Source: Psychrobacter submarinus (lineage in GTDB: Bacteria > Pseudomonadota > Gammaproteobacteria > Pseudomonadales > Moraxellaceae). Taken from it: 64,000 nucleotides of DNA. The notes under the pieces are model-generated. The model saw nothing but the letters and a program-made list of their open reading frames with translations. It was not told the origin of the DNA and did no database searches. Position 1 is the stretch's first letter. Each line of letters begins with the position of its first letter. Of this stretch, positions 55,905-64,000 are shown in pieces. The DNA lies in contig NZ_CAJHBQ010000003.1 of assembly GCF_904846685.1 (NCBI RefSeq), forward strand, positions 302,257 through 366,256. The letters are read 5' to 3'. Both the position numbers and the translations under genes were made by a program.

Positions 55905-57143
55905 ATGTCCATGGTACAAACATCCACGCCGTCAGCTGACACTCAGAGTAAGACTAATCTCTTGGGTATGACCCAAGAGCAGCTTGCCGATTACTTCAAA
56001 AGTATTGGCGAGAAGCCTTTTCGCGCCACCCAAGTGATTAAGTGGATATACCAACACGGCGTCACTGACTTTGAGCAGATGACCAATCTGAGTAAATCAC
56101 TGCGAGAAAAGTTAGCGCAGCACGCTTGCGTCACTGCGCCCAAGGTTATTCATCGTCAATATAGCGATGATGGCACCCGTAAGTGGGTGTTCGAGGTCAC
56201 TGGTGGCTCACTGGTTGAGACCGTGCTGATACCTGCTGACGATAGTAAAGTCGATGGACGTAAGACTCTGTGTATCTCATCACAAGTGGGCTGCGCGCTT
56301 GATTGCAGCTTTTGTAGTACTGGTAAGCAAGGCTTTGAGCGCGACCTCTCCGCCGCTGAGATCTTAGGTCAGCTATGGGTTGCGAATGCCTCTTATATGA
56401 GCGATGAGAATGACAGCTTAGAGCATGTCGATCATAGTCTTTGGGAGAATAAAGTCACTAACGTCGTTATGATGGGTATGGGTGAACCTTTATTAAACTA
56501 TAAGCCTGTAGTTGGCTCGATGGAGCTTATGCTTAGCGATCATGCTTATGGCTTATCTAAGCGCCGAGTGACGCTCTCAACCTCAGGTGTTGTGCCAAAG
56601 ATGTATCAATTAGCGCAAGATATCGATGTCGCTTTAGCTATCTCACTGCATGCGCCTAATGATGAGCTACGTAATGAGCTGGTACCTATTAATAAAAAGT
56701 ATCCGCTAGCAGAGCTGATGGCCGCTGCTCGTAACTATGTGTTCGACGCTAATCCGCGCCACAAAAAACACGTCACTATCGAGTATGTGATGTTAGATGG
56801 CGTCAATGATAGTGATGTACACGCGCGCCAGCTAGTCGCGCTGTTAGGCGATTTACCAAGCAAAATTAACTTAATACCTTTTAATCCGTTCCCGCACGCC
56901 GATTATGGTAAATCAAGCAATAACCGTATTCATGCTTTTAGTGATATTTTGAGCCAAGCGGGTTTTGTCTGTACCATTCGTCAAACTCGCGGCGATGATA
57001 TCGATGCCGCTTGTGGTCAGCTCGTCGGGCAAGTGGCCGATCGTACGCGCCGCTCAGAGAAGTGGCAGCAAAGCATCAAAGATAGAAGCGCGCAAGCCGT
57101 TACTATTAAAGATAGCCGCTTTAAGCGCGATGCCAAGGCCTAA
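55905..57143 (+). CDS. rlmN: Dual-specificity RNA methyltransferase RlmN
   Basis: The 412-residue radical-SAM enzyme methylates C2 of A2503 in 23S rRNA and A37 in some tRNAs. It has the cluster motif [11 protein letters not shown] (CxxxCxxC), an N-terminal RNA-binding domain ([29 protein letters not shown]), [57 protein letters not shown] and, near the end, the conserved Cys of [12 protein letters not shown]. The frame opens at an ATG at 55842, but the ATG at 55905 with AAAAGG upstream gives the family length and is preferred. Confidence 0.95.
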   Translation: MSMVQTSTPSADTQSKTNLLGMTQEQLADYFKSIGEKPFRATQVIKWIYQHGVTDFEQMTNLSKSLREKLAQHACVTAPKVIHRQYSDDGTRKWVFEVTGGSLVETVLIPADDSKVDGRKTLCISSQVGCALDCSFCSTGKQGFERDLSAAEILGQLWVANASYMSDENDSLEHVDHSLWENKVTNVVMMGMGEPLLNYKPVVGSMELMLSDHAYGLSKRRVTLSTSGVVPKMYQLAQDIDVALAISLHAPNDELRNELVPINKKYPLAELMAAARNYVFDANPRHKKHVTIEYVMLDGVNDSDVHARQLVALLGDLPSKINLIPFNPFPHADYGKSSNNRIHAFSDILSQAGFVCTIRQTRGDDIDAACGQLVGQVADRTRRSEKWQQSIKDRSAQAVTIKDSRFKRDAKA

Positions 57144-57405
57144 ACGAATTCCTCAACAAAGTCCCAAACAGAGTCTCAGTACAGTGACAAAGTGACAGGG
57201 CGAAAACAGTGTAATATAAGGGCAATAAGCCTTAACAAATAGCGTGAGTAATTATTGAGCCCTTAAGGTAGATAAGAGGTAGACTAACGGTTTTTATCGG
57301 TATAAAGTCATATAAATTCAATAGCTAAGTACTTATTACAAGGTACTAAGTTATAAGATGCTAAGGGATTAATATGATGTTAGTAAAACCAAGGATTTAG
57401 GTGCT

Positions 57406-58347
57406 ATGAGTGATGATAAAATTTGTAAATCAAGGCGTTCGTCTATGACTATCAAACCATATACCTCGCATAATCCGCCAACCGCTTTGACAAAGCTCAT
57501 TAAGCTTACTAAGGCCCGAGTAATGATGAGTGGCTTGTCAGCTTTGTTACTAGCAGGCTGTCAAAGCACAACCGATCCTGACTTGACAGGTAGTACCCGT
57601 TATCAGGGGTCTGCGCCAGTAAGTAATAGTAAAAACCTGAATAAACAAGAGATTGCTCGCGTTCGCACCTCACTTGCTGCCCAGTATATCCGTAAAAACG
57701 AGCTTGATGCCGCCCAGCGTCAACTCGAAAAAGCTTTCGCTGCTAATAGCCGATACGCGCCAGCCTATGATATGATGGGCGTTTTATTGCAGCAAGAAGG
57801 CAGCCGTCTTAATCTTGAAAAGGCGGATGCGTACTTCAAAAAAGCGATTGCGCTTGATGGCGACTTTGAACAGGCCCGTAATAATTACGGAGTTTATCTG
57901 TCGCAGATGAAGCGCTATAGTGAGGCGGCTCAGCAGTTTGAAATTGCAGGCTCCGCATTAGGTTATGAAGGTCGTATTAGTGCTCTAGAGAATCTAGGAC
58001 GCACTTATTTACAGCTGAATGATAGTGCTGCTGCGGCAAAAGCATTTTTGCGCGCTTTAGATGGCAATCGCAATAGCTTAGTGGCTCATATCGAGCTGGT
58101 TGATTTATTATTGGCCCAAAACCGCGTACAGCAAGCCCAGCGCTTGTATGATGAGACGCTAATATTGGTTCAAGGGCAGGGCATCAGTCCGCGTCTGCTA
58201 CTGCAGGGAATCAAATTGGCCGAAGCGCAAGGCGATAGCAACCAGCGTCAACAGTTATCGCGTCAATTATTATCCGCTTATCCGTTAAGTGATGAAGCAA
58301 AACAACTCAAGACTTGGCTTAACAATCCAGAGGCACCATGGCAATGA
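57406..58347 (+). CDS. pilW: Type IV pilus assembly lipoprotein PilF/PilW
   Basis: The protein has a lipobox LLLAGC (Cys52 from this start) and six or so tetratricopeptide repeats (for example IRKNELDAAQRQLEKAFAANSRYAPAYDMMGVLL-type units; ARNNYGVYLSQMKRYSEAAQ). PilF/PilW is the pilotin for the PilQ secretin. The position between rlmN and rodZ-ispG is that of pilF in Pseudomonas and relatives. From 57406 the residues before the lipobox are unusually many (about 38); later ATGs at 57445 or 57523 would give a normal signal peptide. The stop overlaps the rodZ start by 10 bases. Confidence 0.88.
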   Translation: MSDDKICKSRRSSMTIKPYTSHNPPTALTKLIKLTKARVMMSGLSALLLAGCQSTTDPDLTGSTRYQGSAPVSNSKNLNKQEIARVRTSLAAQYIRKNELDAAQRQLEKAFAANSRYAPAYDMMGVLLQQEGSRLNLEKADAYFKKAIALDGDFEQARNNYGVYLSQMKRYSEAAQQFEIAGSALGYEGRISALENLGRTYLQLNDSAAAAKAFLRALDGNRNSLVAHIELVDLLLAQNRVQQAQRLYDETLILVQGQGISPRLLLQGIKLAEAQGDSNQRQQLSRQLLSAYPLSDEAKQLKTWLNNPEAPWQ

Positions 58348-59156
58348 CCGAACCATCACTAAATACCCAACTCAATGCGCAAAACTCATTTGGTGCCATG
58401 CTGCAACAAGCTCGCAATACTCAGCAAATCAGCTTGGAGACGGCAGCCGCTGAGCTGTTTATTCTAAAGCGTCACTTGCAAGCGCTTGAAAACGAGAATT
58501 TCTCTGAGCTGCCGCAAGTCGCTTTTGCACGCGGTTTTGCGATTAACTATGCTAAATACTTACGCCTAGATCCTAATACGGTCGCAAGTGCCTTTGATGC
58601 TGCTTATCCTAATGAGCTAAAAGACCGCTCAGCGAATAACACCGAATCTTTATTACAGCCGATGGGGACGCTACAGCGCGATACGAGTAGCCGTATTCGT
58701 ATCAACCCCTTATTGATAATCGGAGTTATTGTACTTATTGTTTTGGCTTTCTTTTTGTTTCGTATGGTGAGTAACGCTAGCCGCGATAGCGAAACAGCTG
58801 CGCCTGTGATTGATGATATCACGGTTACAGAACAAGCTCAGGGCGCAGCAGTAGTGACTGACGACGATAGTATTGGTGCTTCAGGCTCAGCGCTGAATCT
58901 AGGCGATGATAGTCAAAGCAATGCTACATTAGAAGTTAAGTTGACCGATGCTGTCGATGTCAATATTGCTGATGCATCAGGCAATAGTTTGATGAATGGC
59001 GAGCAGACCAGAGGGAATTATACCTTAATAGGAGTGCCGCCGTTTAGTATTCAGATCGATGACGTCGATAATGCCAGTTTAGTGCTTGATCAACAAGCAG
59101 TGGCGCTTGAGCAGTATACGACCGGCAATCGCGCTATATTTGAGCTTGCACCATAA
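58338..59156 (+). CDS. rodZ: Cytoskeleton protein RodZ
   Basis: The 272-residue protein has a cytoplasmic Xre-type helix-turn-helix (about 18-85: FGAMLQQARNTQQISLETAAAELFI, LPQVAFARGFAINYAKYLRLD), one membrane segment at about 123-143 and a periplasmic DUF4115 beta domain (LEVKLTDAVDVNIADASGN to PFSIQIDDV). RodZ links MreB to the cell-wall elongation machinery and helps determine rod shape; in coccobacilli like Psychrobacter it is retained. Its start overlaps the pilW stop by 10 bases. A second ATG at 58344 is possible. Confidence 0.9.
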   Translation: MAMTEPSLNTQLNAQNSFGAMLQQARNTQQISLETAAAELFILKRHLQALENENFSELPQVAFARGFAINYAKYLRLDPNTVASAFDAAYPNELKDRSANNTESLLQPMGTLQRDTSSRIRINPLLIIGVIVLIVLAFFLFRMVSNASRDSETAAPVIDDITVTEQAQGAAVVTDDDSIGASGSALNLGDDSQSNATLEVKLTDAVDVNIADASGNSLMNGEQTRGNYTLIGVPPFSIQIDDVDNASLVLDQQAVALEQYTTGNRAIFELAP

Positions 59157-59212
59157 GAGTATAGCTCTTAATATTTAGAAATATTCTATATACTTTAAGT
59201 AAAGGATTTTGT

Positions 59213-60328
59213 ATGTCTACATCAACGCCTATTCATCGCCGCCCTACCAAAAAAATACATGTCGGTAGTGTAGCAATTGGCGGCGATGCACCGATCAGTG
59301 TGCAAAGTATGACCAATACTGATACTTGTGATGTGGCAGCTACAGTAGCGCAAATTCAGCGCTGCGTGGAGGCGGGCGCGGATATGATGCGCGTATCGAC
59401 TCCGACGATGGATACCGTCAAAGCCTTTAGTGAGATTCGTAAGCAGGTCAGCGTACCGCTTATCGCCGATGTGCATTTTGATCATAAAATTGCACTGGCC
59501 GTCGCTGAAGCCGGCGCTGATTGCTTGCGTATTAACCCAGGTAATATCGGTAGTGACGCTAAGGTGCGTGAAGTTGTAGCCTGTGCCAGACATCATAATA
59601 TTCCGATTCGCATTGGCGTCAATGCCGGCTCTTTAGAAAAAGAAATTCAGCGTAAGTACACGGAACCAACCGGCGAGGCGATGCTTGAGTCTGCCATGCG
59701 TCATATCGATATTCTTGAGCGTCTCAATTTCGATCAGTATAAAGTCTCAGTCAAAGCCAGCAATGTGTTTTTGACGATGGATGCCTATCGTTTGATATCA
59801 GCGCAGATAGATAATCCGCTACATCTAGGAGTGACAGAAGCGGGCGTCTATCGTACTGGTGCGGTCAAGTCGGCTATTGCTCTGGGCGGGCTGTTACTCG
59901 ATGGTATTGGCGATACTATTCGTATCTCTTTAGCGGCTGAGCCTGAAGAGGAGATTAAAATTGGCTTTGATATTCTAAAGTCACTAAATATCCGCTCTAA
60001 CGGTGTAAACTTCATCGCTTGCCCAAGCTGCTCGCGTCAAGAGTTTGATGTCATTAAGGTGATGACGGCATTAGAGTCGCGCTTAGAAGATATTCGTGAA
60101 CCGATGAACTTATCGGTGATTGGCTGTAAAGTAAATGGACCAGGTGAGGCTAAGGAGGCCGATATCGGTATCGTCGGCGCCGCGCCTAAGTCTTTGGTCT
60201 ACCGGATGGGCGACAAGAGTCATCTCATCGATACCAATAACTTAGTGGACGAAATCGAAGATATGGTACGCGCCCACGCCGCAGAGCTTGCTAAGTCACG
60301 CGAAAATGAAATTATTCGCGTCGGCTAG
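59213..60328 (+). CDS. ispG: 4-hydroxy-3-methylbut-2-en-1-yl diphosphate synthase
   Basis: The 371-residue iron-sulphur enzyme performs the penultimate step of the MEP isoprenoid pathway. It has a TIM-barrel domain ([56 protein letters not shown]) and cluster ligands Cys in CPSCSRQ and [16 protein letters not shown]. Length matches E. coli (372). It lies between rodZ and hisS in a gene order conserved across gammaproteobacteria. Confidence 0.97.
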   Translation: MSTSTPIHRRPTKKIHVGSVAIGGDAPISVQSMTNTDTCDVAATVAQIQRCVEAGADMMRVSTPTMDTVKAFSEIRKQVSVPLIADVHFDHKIALAVAEAGADCLRINPGNIGSDAKVREVVACARHHNIPIRIGVNAGSLEKEIQRKYTEPTGEAMLESAMRHIDILERLNFDQYKVSVKASNVFLTMDAYRLISAQIDNPLHLGVTEAGVYRTGAVKSAIALGGLLLDGIGDTIRISLAAEPEEEIKIGFDILKSLNIRSNGVNFIACPSCSRQEFDVIKVMTALESRLEDIREPMNLSVIGCKVNGPGEAKEADIGIVGAAPKSLVYRMGDKSHLIDTNNLVDEIEDMVRAHAAELAKSRENEIIRVG

Positions 60329-60395
60329 TGCTTCATAAAACAGACATTTCAAAATAAAAAACAATCGCAATAGAGTTTGAGGGTATAACCGCACC

Positions 60396-61697
60396 ATGAT
60401 TAAAGCTATTAAAGGGTTCAATGATATTTTGCCACAGCAATCGGCAAAGTGGTTACGCCTAGAAGCCGTTTTACAAAATGTACTGAGCCGTTATGGCTAC
60501 GAGAATATCCGCTTACCTATTGTTGAGCAGACCGATCTGTTTGCTCGTGCTATCGGCGGCGCAACTGACATTGTCGAAAAAGAGATGTATAGTTTTGCCG
60601 ATAAGTCAGAGCCGCCAACGCCTCTAACTTTGCGACCTGAAGGCACGGCAGGCGCGGTACGCGCGGTCATCGAGCATAACTTACTGCGCGGCGATACGCC
60701 CAAACTTTGGTACATCGGCCCGATGTTTCGCTATGAGCGCCCGCAAAAGGGGCGTTATCGTCAGTTCCATCAGCTTGGAGTCGAGAGCTTCGGTAGTGCT
60801 TTGCCCGATGCAGATGCTGAGCTGATTGCGATGACGGATCTTATGTGGCAAGAGCTTGGCCTCAAAAACGAGATGCGCCTACAGCTCAATAGCTTAGGCG
60901 AGAGTGATGAGCGTCGTGCTTATCGTGATGCTCTAGTGCGTTATTTGACCGATAAGCAAGAGCAGCTCGATGAAGACAGTAAGCGCCGCTTAACGACCAA
61001 TCCGCTACGGATTTTGGATAGCAAAGACGCGAGTACGCAAGCGTTATTGAATGATGCGCCAAAGCTCGCTGACTTTTTGGGTACGGAGAGTATGGCGCAC
61101 TTTGAGCAAGTACAGGCGTATTTGACAGAGCTTGGCATCGATTTTGAGATTAACCCGCATCTAGTGCGTGGTCTTGATTATTATAACAAGACCGTCTTTG
61201 AGTGGGTGACTGACAAGCTAGGCAGCCAAGCTACGGTTTGTGCTGGCGGCCGCTACGATGGTCTAATTGGCCAGTTAAAATCAATGGACAATAAAGGCAA
61301 AGTCCAAGAGAGCAAGCCAGTAACGTCTGAGCCTGCTGTTGGTTTTGCTATGGGTCTTGAGCGCTTGTTATTATTGATAGAAGCGGTTGCGCCTTTTACA
61401 GAAGATTCTGCATGTGATGTCTTTGTTGCCGCGCATCCTGAAGTATATAGCGCTGGTATCGCTTACGCGCAAAATCTGCGCTATAAGCGCCCAGATCTGC
61501 GTGTAAAGATGGCGAGCGCGACTAGCCTGAAAGCGCAAATGAAAAAAGCGGATAAGTCAGGCGCTGCGCTAACAGTGATTATCGCGCAGCAAGAACTGGA
61601 TCAGCAAATGATTAGTATCAAAGATATGCAAAATGGTGAGCAAAAAAACGTGCCTCAAGATTGGTTGGCGGATAGCGCTAACTTTTTGGGTCAGTAG
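60396..61697 (+). CDS. hisS: Histidyl-tRNA synthetase
   Basis: The 433-residue class II synthetase has motif 1 ([21 protein letters not shown]), motif 2 ([40 protein letters not shown]), the histidine motifs [15 protein letters not shown] and AGGRYDGL, motif 3 ([14 protein letters not shown]), and a C-terminal anticodon-binding domain. The length is normal. It is 67 bases after ispG in the same conserved operon. Confidence 0.98.
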   Translation: MIKAIKGFNDILPQQSAKWLRLEAVLQNVLSRYGYENIRLPIVEQTDLFARAIGGATDIVEKEMYSFADKSEPPTPLTLRPEGTAGAVRAVIEHNLLRGDTPKLWYIGPMFRYERPQKGRYRQFHQLGVESFGSALPDADAELIAMTDLMWQELGLKNEMRLQLNSLGESDERRAYRDALVRYLTDKQEQLDEDSKRRLTTNPLRILDSKDASTQALLNDAPKLADFLGTESMAHFEQVQAYLTELGIDFEINPHLVRGLDYYNKTVFEWVTDKLGSQATVCAGGRYDGLIGQLKSMDNKGKVQESKPVTSEPAVGFAMGLERLLLLIEAVAPFTEDSACDVFVAAHPEVYSAGIAYAQNLRYKRPDLRVKMASATSLKAQMKKADKSGAALTVIIAQQELDQQMISIKDMQNGEQKNVPQDWLADSANFLGQ

Positions 61698-61769
61698 TCT
61701 TAGCTCAGATATTAACAAGCAACCATTTCTCATAAAGTATTCATTATAAATTTCATCAGGTAAATACCC

Positions 61770-62594
61770 ATGGCTTTGAATCCTAGTTCGCCAAACTCAG
61801 ACAATTCGATGCAAGCGCTAAAACAGTATGGTGGCAATATTGTCACTATTATATTGTTAGCGTTAGCTGGCTATTTTGGTTGGACTTATTGGCAAAATAA
61901 CCATGCCCGTGTGGATACGGTAGCTGCCGACCAGTATGCAGATATTCAGCTGTTAAACGAGCAAGTCAGCTTGGCGGCGCAAAACCCAGATTTAGAAGAC
62001 GATGCTTTAGCAGCACTGAGCGAAAGCCGCGAGCAGCTAAGTGATGATATCGATAGCTTAGTCAGCGCTCACGGTGATTCAGTATACGCTTGGCAAGCAC
62101 TAATGATGAAAGCGCGGATGCAAGTAGATAATGATGATTTTACAGGCGCGGCAGCAAGCCTCAAGCAAGCCTTAGCTATCGATTTAGATGATGCAGGGCT
62201 CAAAGCTATTACACGTCTGCGTTACGCGCAGGTGTTATTAGCCAATGATGAGCTAGAAGCGGCATTATCTGAAGCTAAAAGCGATGTGCCCATCTCCTTT
62301 GAAGCCAGCCAGCAAGAGCTACTAGGTGATATTTACCAAGCGCAAAATGATAAAGAGGCGGCGATTAATGCTTATAATAATGCTTGGAATCTAATCAGCG
62401 AGCGTAATGAAGAGCGCGCAGTACTGGCGCTAAAAATGGAGAGCTTAGGTATCTACCCTGAGCCCATCAAAGCTCAAGACAGTCTTATCCAGCAGCCAGC
62501 AGCACCGCAAGGATTGACGGTAGATAATACCGTAATGATGGATAATGACAGTGATGCTATCAATGAAAACAATAATAGCAACGAGCCTGAATAA
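61770..62594 (+). CDS. YfgM-family inner membrane TPR protein (BamB neighbour)
   Basis: The 274-residue protein has one N-terminal membrane anchor (NIVTIILLALAGYFGWTYWQN, about 19-40) and tetratricopeptide repeats in the periplasmic part (ALMMKARMQVDNDDFTGAAASLKQAL; RLRYAQVLLANDELEAALSEA). YfgM in E. coli works with PpiD and the Sec translocon in periplasmic chaperoning. The position between hisS and bamB is the same as in E. coli. The C-terminal 35 residues are Asn- and Asp-rich and probably disordered. Confidence 0.88.
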   Translation: MALNPSSPNSDNSMQALKQYGGNIVTIILLALAGYFGWTYWQNNHARVDTVAADQYADIQLLNEQVSLAAQNPDLEDDALAALSESREQLSDDIDSLVSAHGDSVYAWQALMMKARMQVDNDDFTGAAASLKQALAIDLDDAGLKAITRLRYAQVLLANDELEAALSEAKSDVPISFEASQQELLGDIYQAQNDKEAAINAYNNAWNLISERNEERAVLALKMESLGIYPEPIKAQDSLIQQPAAPQGLTVDNTVMMDNDSDAINENNNSNEPE

Positions 62595-62762
62595 TCGACG
62601 CAGTAAGTCAGTCATATCCTTTGCGCTGTAGATAATTCTAAAGCTCAGTGTTAACCCGAACTAGTTTTAACCCTAATTATAGTAGTGGCTGTGCAATAAA
62701 GACTGATATTATCTTTAGCTATAGCTTCTTATTGACCGTTAATTTTTTGTAGTGAGAATACA

Positions 62763-63968
62763 ATGACCCGATCTGTTCGTGCAAGCCAGACTATAAAAAG
62801 CAATACCCTAAAAAAGACTGCTATGCAAGTGGCAGTAGTGGCTTTGATGGCTACCGCTGCTGCGGGCTGTAATCGCGGTATAAAACCGGAGGTTAACGAT
62901 CCTGTCAAGCTGGTACAAATTGCGCAGCCAATCAGTGTTTTGCAGCCCGTGTTCAGTGTTAATGCTGGCAAGAACGCCAGCAAAAAAGATCCGTTAGACC
63001 TACAAGTCGGCTATGAAAATGGTCAGATGGTCGTTGCCGGTCGCGGCGGTGATCTAACCGGTTATGATAGTAATGGTCAGCGCTTATGGTCGTTCAACGT
63101 CGGTGAAGAGATTACTGGCGGGGTCGCTTTAGATGCCTTTAGTCAGACCGCTGTGGTCAGTACTCGCGGTGGCTGGATTATAGCGCTCGATAGTAGTACT
63201 GGCGCTAAACGCTGGCAAAAACAGCTGTCAGGATCGGTATTGACGCCGGCACTGATTACCAATAACCGCGTTATCTTATCGGCGAATGATGGTTTTTTGC
63301 ATGGGTTATCGCTACAAAGCGGGCAGTCAGTCTGGCAGTTTGCCACTAGTCTTCCTGCTATCAGCGTTCGCGGTGCTGCTGCGCCAACTTTGCTAGATGA
63401 TACAACCGCTTTGATTGCCACCGCTGATGGCCGTCTGCACGCAATCACCTTAGATAACGGTTTGCCAAAATGGTCACGCCGTATCGGTATCGGCACCGGC
63501 AGCAGTGAAGTTGAGCGTATGAGCGATGTCGATGGTCAACCTGTCATTGATAATAATCAGCTATTTGCTATTAGCTATAGCGGTCAGCTGTTAGCTATCG
63601 ATTTGGCTTCAAGAGAGGTCATGTTTGTCAAAGAGCTTGCTAGTCTTAAGTCGCTTGCGGTCAATAGCCAGCAAGTCGTTGCGACAAGCTTAGAGGGCAA
63701 AGTGGTGGCTTATGACCGTCGCACCGGTGAAGTGTTATGGGAGAGCGAGGAGCTTGCTTATCGTAAGCTTACCAATCCAGTAATGATTGGGGATTATATT
63801 GCGGTCGGCGACTTGGATGGTATTGTCCACTTGTTTGATCCAGCGACAGGGACTATTGTGAGCCGGGTTGAAACCAAAGGCGCGCTGAGTAGCTTGCAAG
63901 TGGATGGCTCGCGCTTAATGACGCAAAGTAAAAGCGGTCAAGTAGCGATATGGCAGCTACCAAGATAA
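62763..63968 (+). CDS. bamB: Outer membrane protein assembly factor BamB
   Basis: The 401-residue lipoprotein has a signal peptide with lipobox AAAGC (Cys36) and an eight-blade PQQ-type beta-propeller. Propeller repeats with ALDSSTGAKRWQKQL, SLQSGQSVWQFATSLP, AITLDNGLPKWSRRIG, AYDRRTGEVLWES and LFDPATGTIVSRVET are visible. BamB supports BamA in inserting beta-barrels, which here would include the trimeric autotransporter and TolC-like protein of this window. The signal peptide has an unusually long n-region of about 20 residues. The stop lies 33 bases before the window end. Confidence 0.95.
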   Translation: MTRSVRASQTIKSNTLKKTAMQVAVVALMATAAAGCNRGIKPEVNDPVKLVQIAQPISVLQPVFSVNAGKNASKKDPLDLQVGYENGQMVVAGRGGDLTGYDSNGQRLWSFNVGEEITGGVALDAFSQTAVVSTRGGWIIALDSSTGAKRWQKQLSGSVLTPALITNNRVILSANDGFLHGLSLQSGQSVWQFATSLPAISVRGAAAPTLLDDTTALIATADGRLHAITLDNGLPKWSRRIGIGTGSSEVERMSDVDGQPVIDNNQLFAISYSGQLLAIDLASREVMFVKELASLKSLAVNSQQVVATSLEGKVVAYDRRTGEVLWESEELAYRKLTNPVMIGDYIAVGDLDGIVHLFDPATGTIVSRVETKGALSSLQVDGSRLMTQSKSGQVAIWQLPR

Positions 63969-64000
63969 GTCTTTGCTAACTGATTTGAGTCGTTATAGGC

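Overview
The window looks like chromosome of a gammaproteobacterium of the Moraxellaceae, most likely Psychrobacter. This is inferred from the creB-creC pair, the tmRNA tag ANDETYALAA, the hisZ-purA neighbourhood, the pilW-rodZ-ispG-hisS-yfgM-bamB cluster, moderate GC content and many TTG/GTG-neighbour start choices. No species marker gene such as 16S rRNA is present, so genus level is an inference.

Layout. 1-1.3 kb: an IS200/IS605-type tnpB carrying a nonsense codon. 1.4-4.9 kb: creC/creB two-component genes and an acyl-protein-thioesterase-like hydrolase. 5.07-5.43 kb: ssrA (tmRNA) with its own promoter and terminator, followed by a small phage-like gene. 6.1-8.6 kb: ribosomal operon rpsF-rpsR-rplI with a hairpin leader resembling the S6:S18 autoregulatory motif, then a GYF/RDD membrane protein. 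8.9-14.5 kb: ppsA and the divergent ppsR that controls it, then sthA. 14.6-21.1 kb: a minus-strand exporter cluster (TolC-like, BrkB-like, HlyD-like, two ABC-2 permeases) in which no ATPase gene is visible. 21.3-30.9 kb: metabolic and housekeeping genes (glpK, a glycine-zipper protein, a solute symporter, an EEP phosphodiesterase, a TetR regulator, arfB, a GST, maeA).

31-45 kb is the accessory part. It holds an intact IS5-like element, a decayed IS3 element truncated by it, an IS1595-like element with a perfect 8-bp target duplication but a frameshifted transposase, a BamE-like lipoprotein next to a 1573-residue trimeric autotransporter adhesin, a second IS1595 fragment cut by an IS256-family element, a lone DUF262/DUF1524 (GmrSD-like) predicted defence nuclease, and a P4-type tyrosine integrase directly beside tRNA-Leu(TAA). 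The simplest reading is an island integrated at the 3' end of that tRNA gene and then reworked by insertion sequences. The distal attachment site was not found.

45-64 kb returns to core genome: tRNA-Cys, a sodium:solute symporter with an unannotated-size 44-residue partner, an 11-bp tandem repeat, folD, a PsiE-family protein, corA, a DUF2237 gene, hisZ-purA, ndk, and the run rlmN-pilW-rodZ-ispG-hisS-yfgM-bamB, all on the plus strand.

The best candidates for new biology are the DUF262/DUF1524 gene beside the integrase, the adhesin with its shortened TpgA-like lipoprotein partner and paired upstream repeats, and the ATPase-less exporter cluster. None of these is proved by sequence reading alone.
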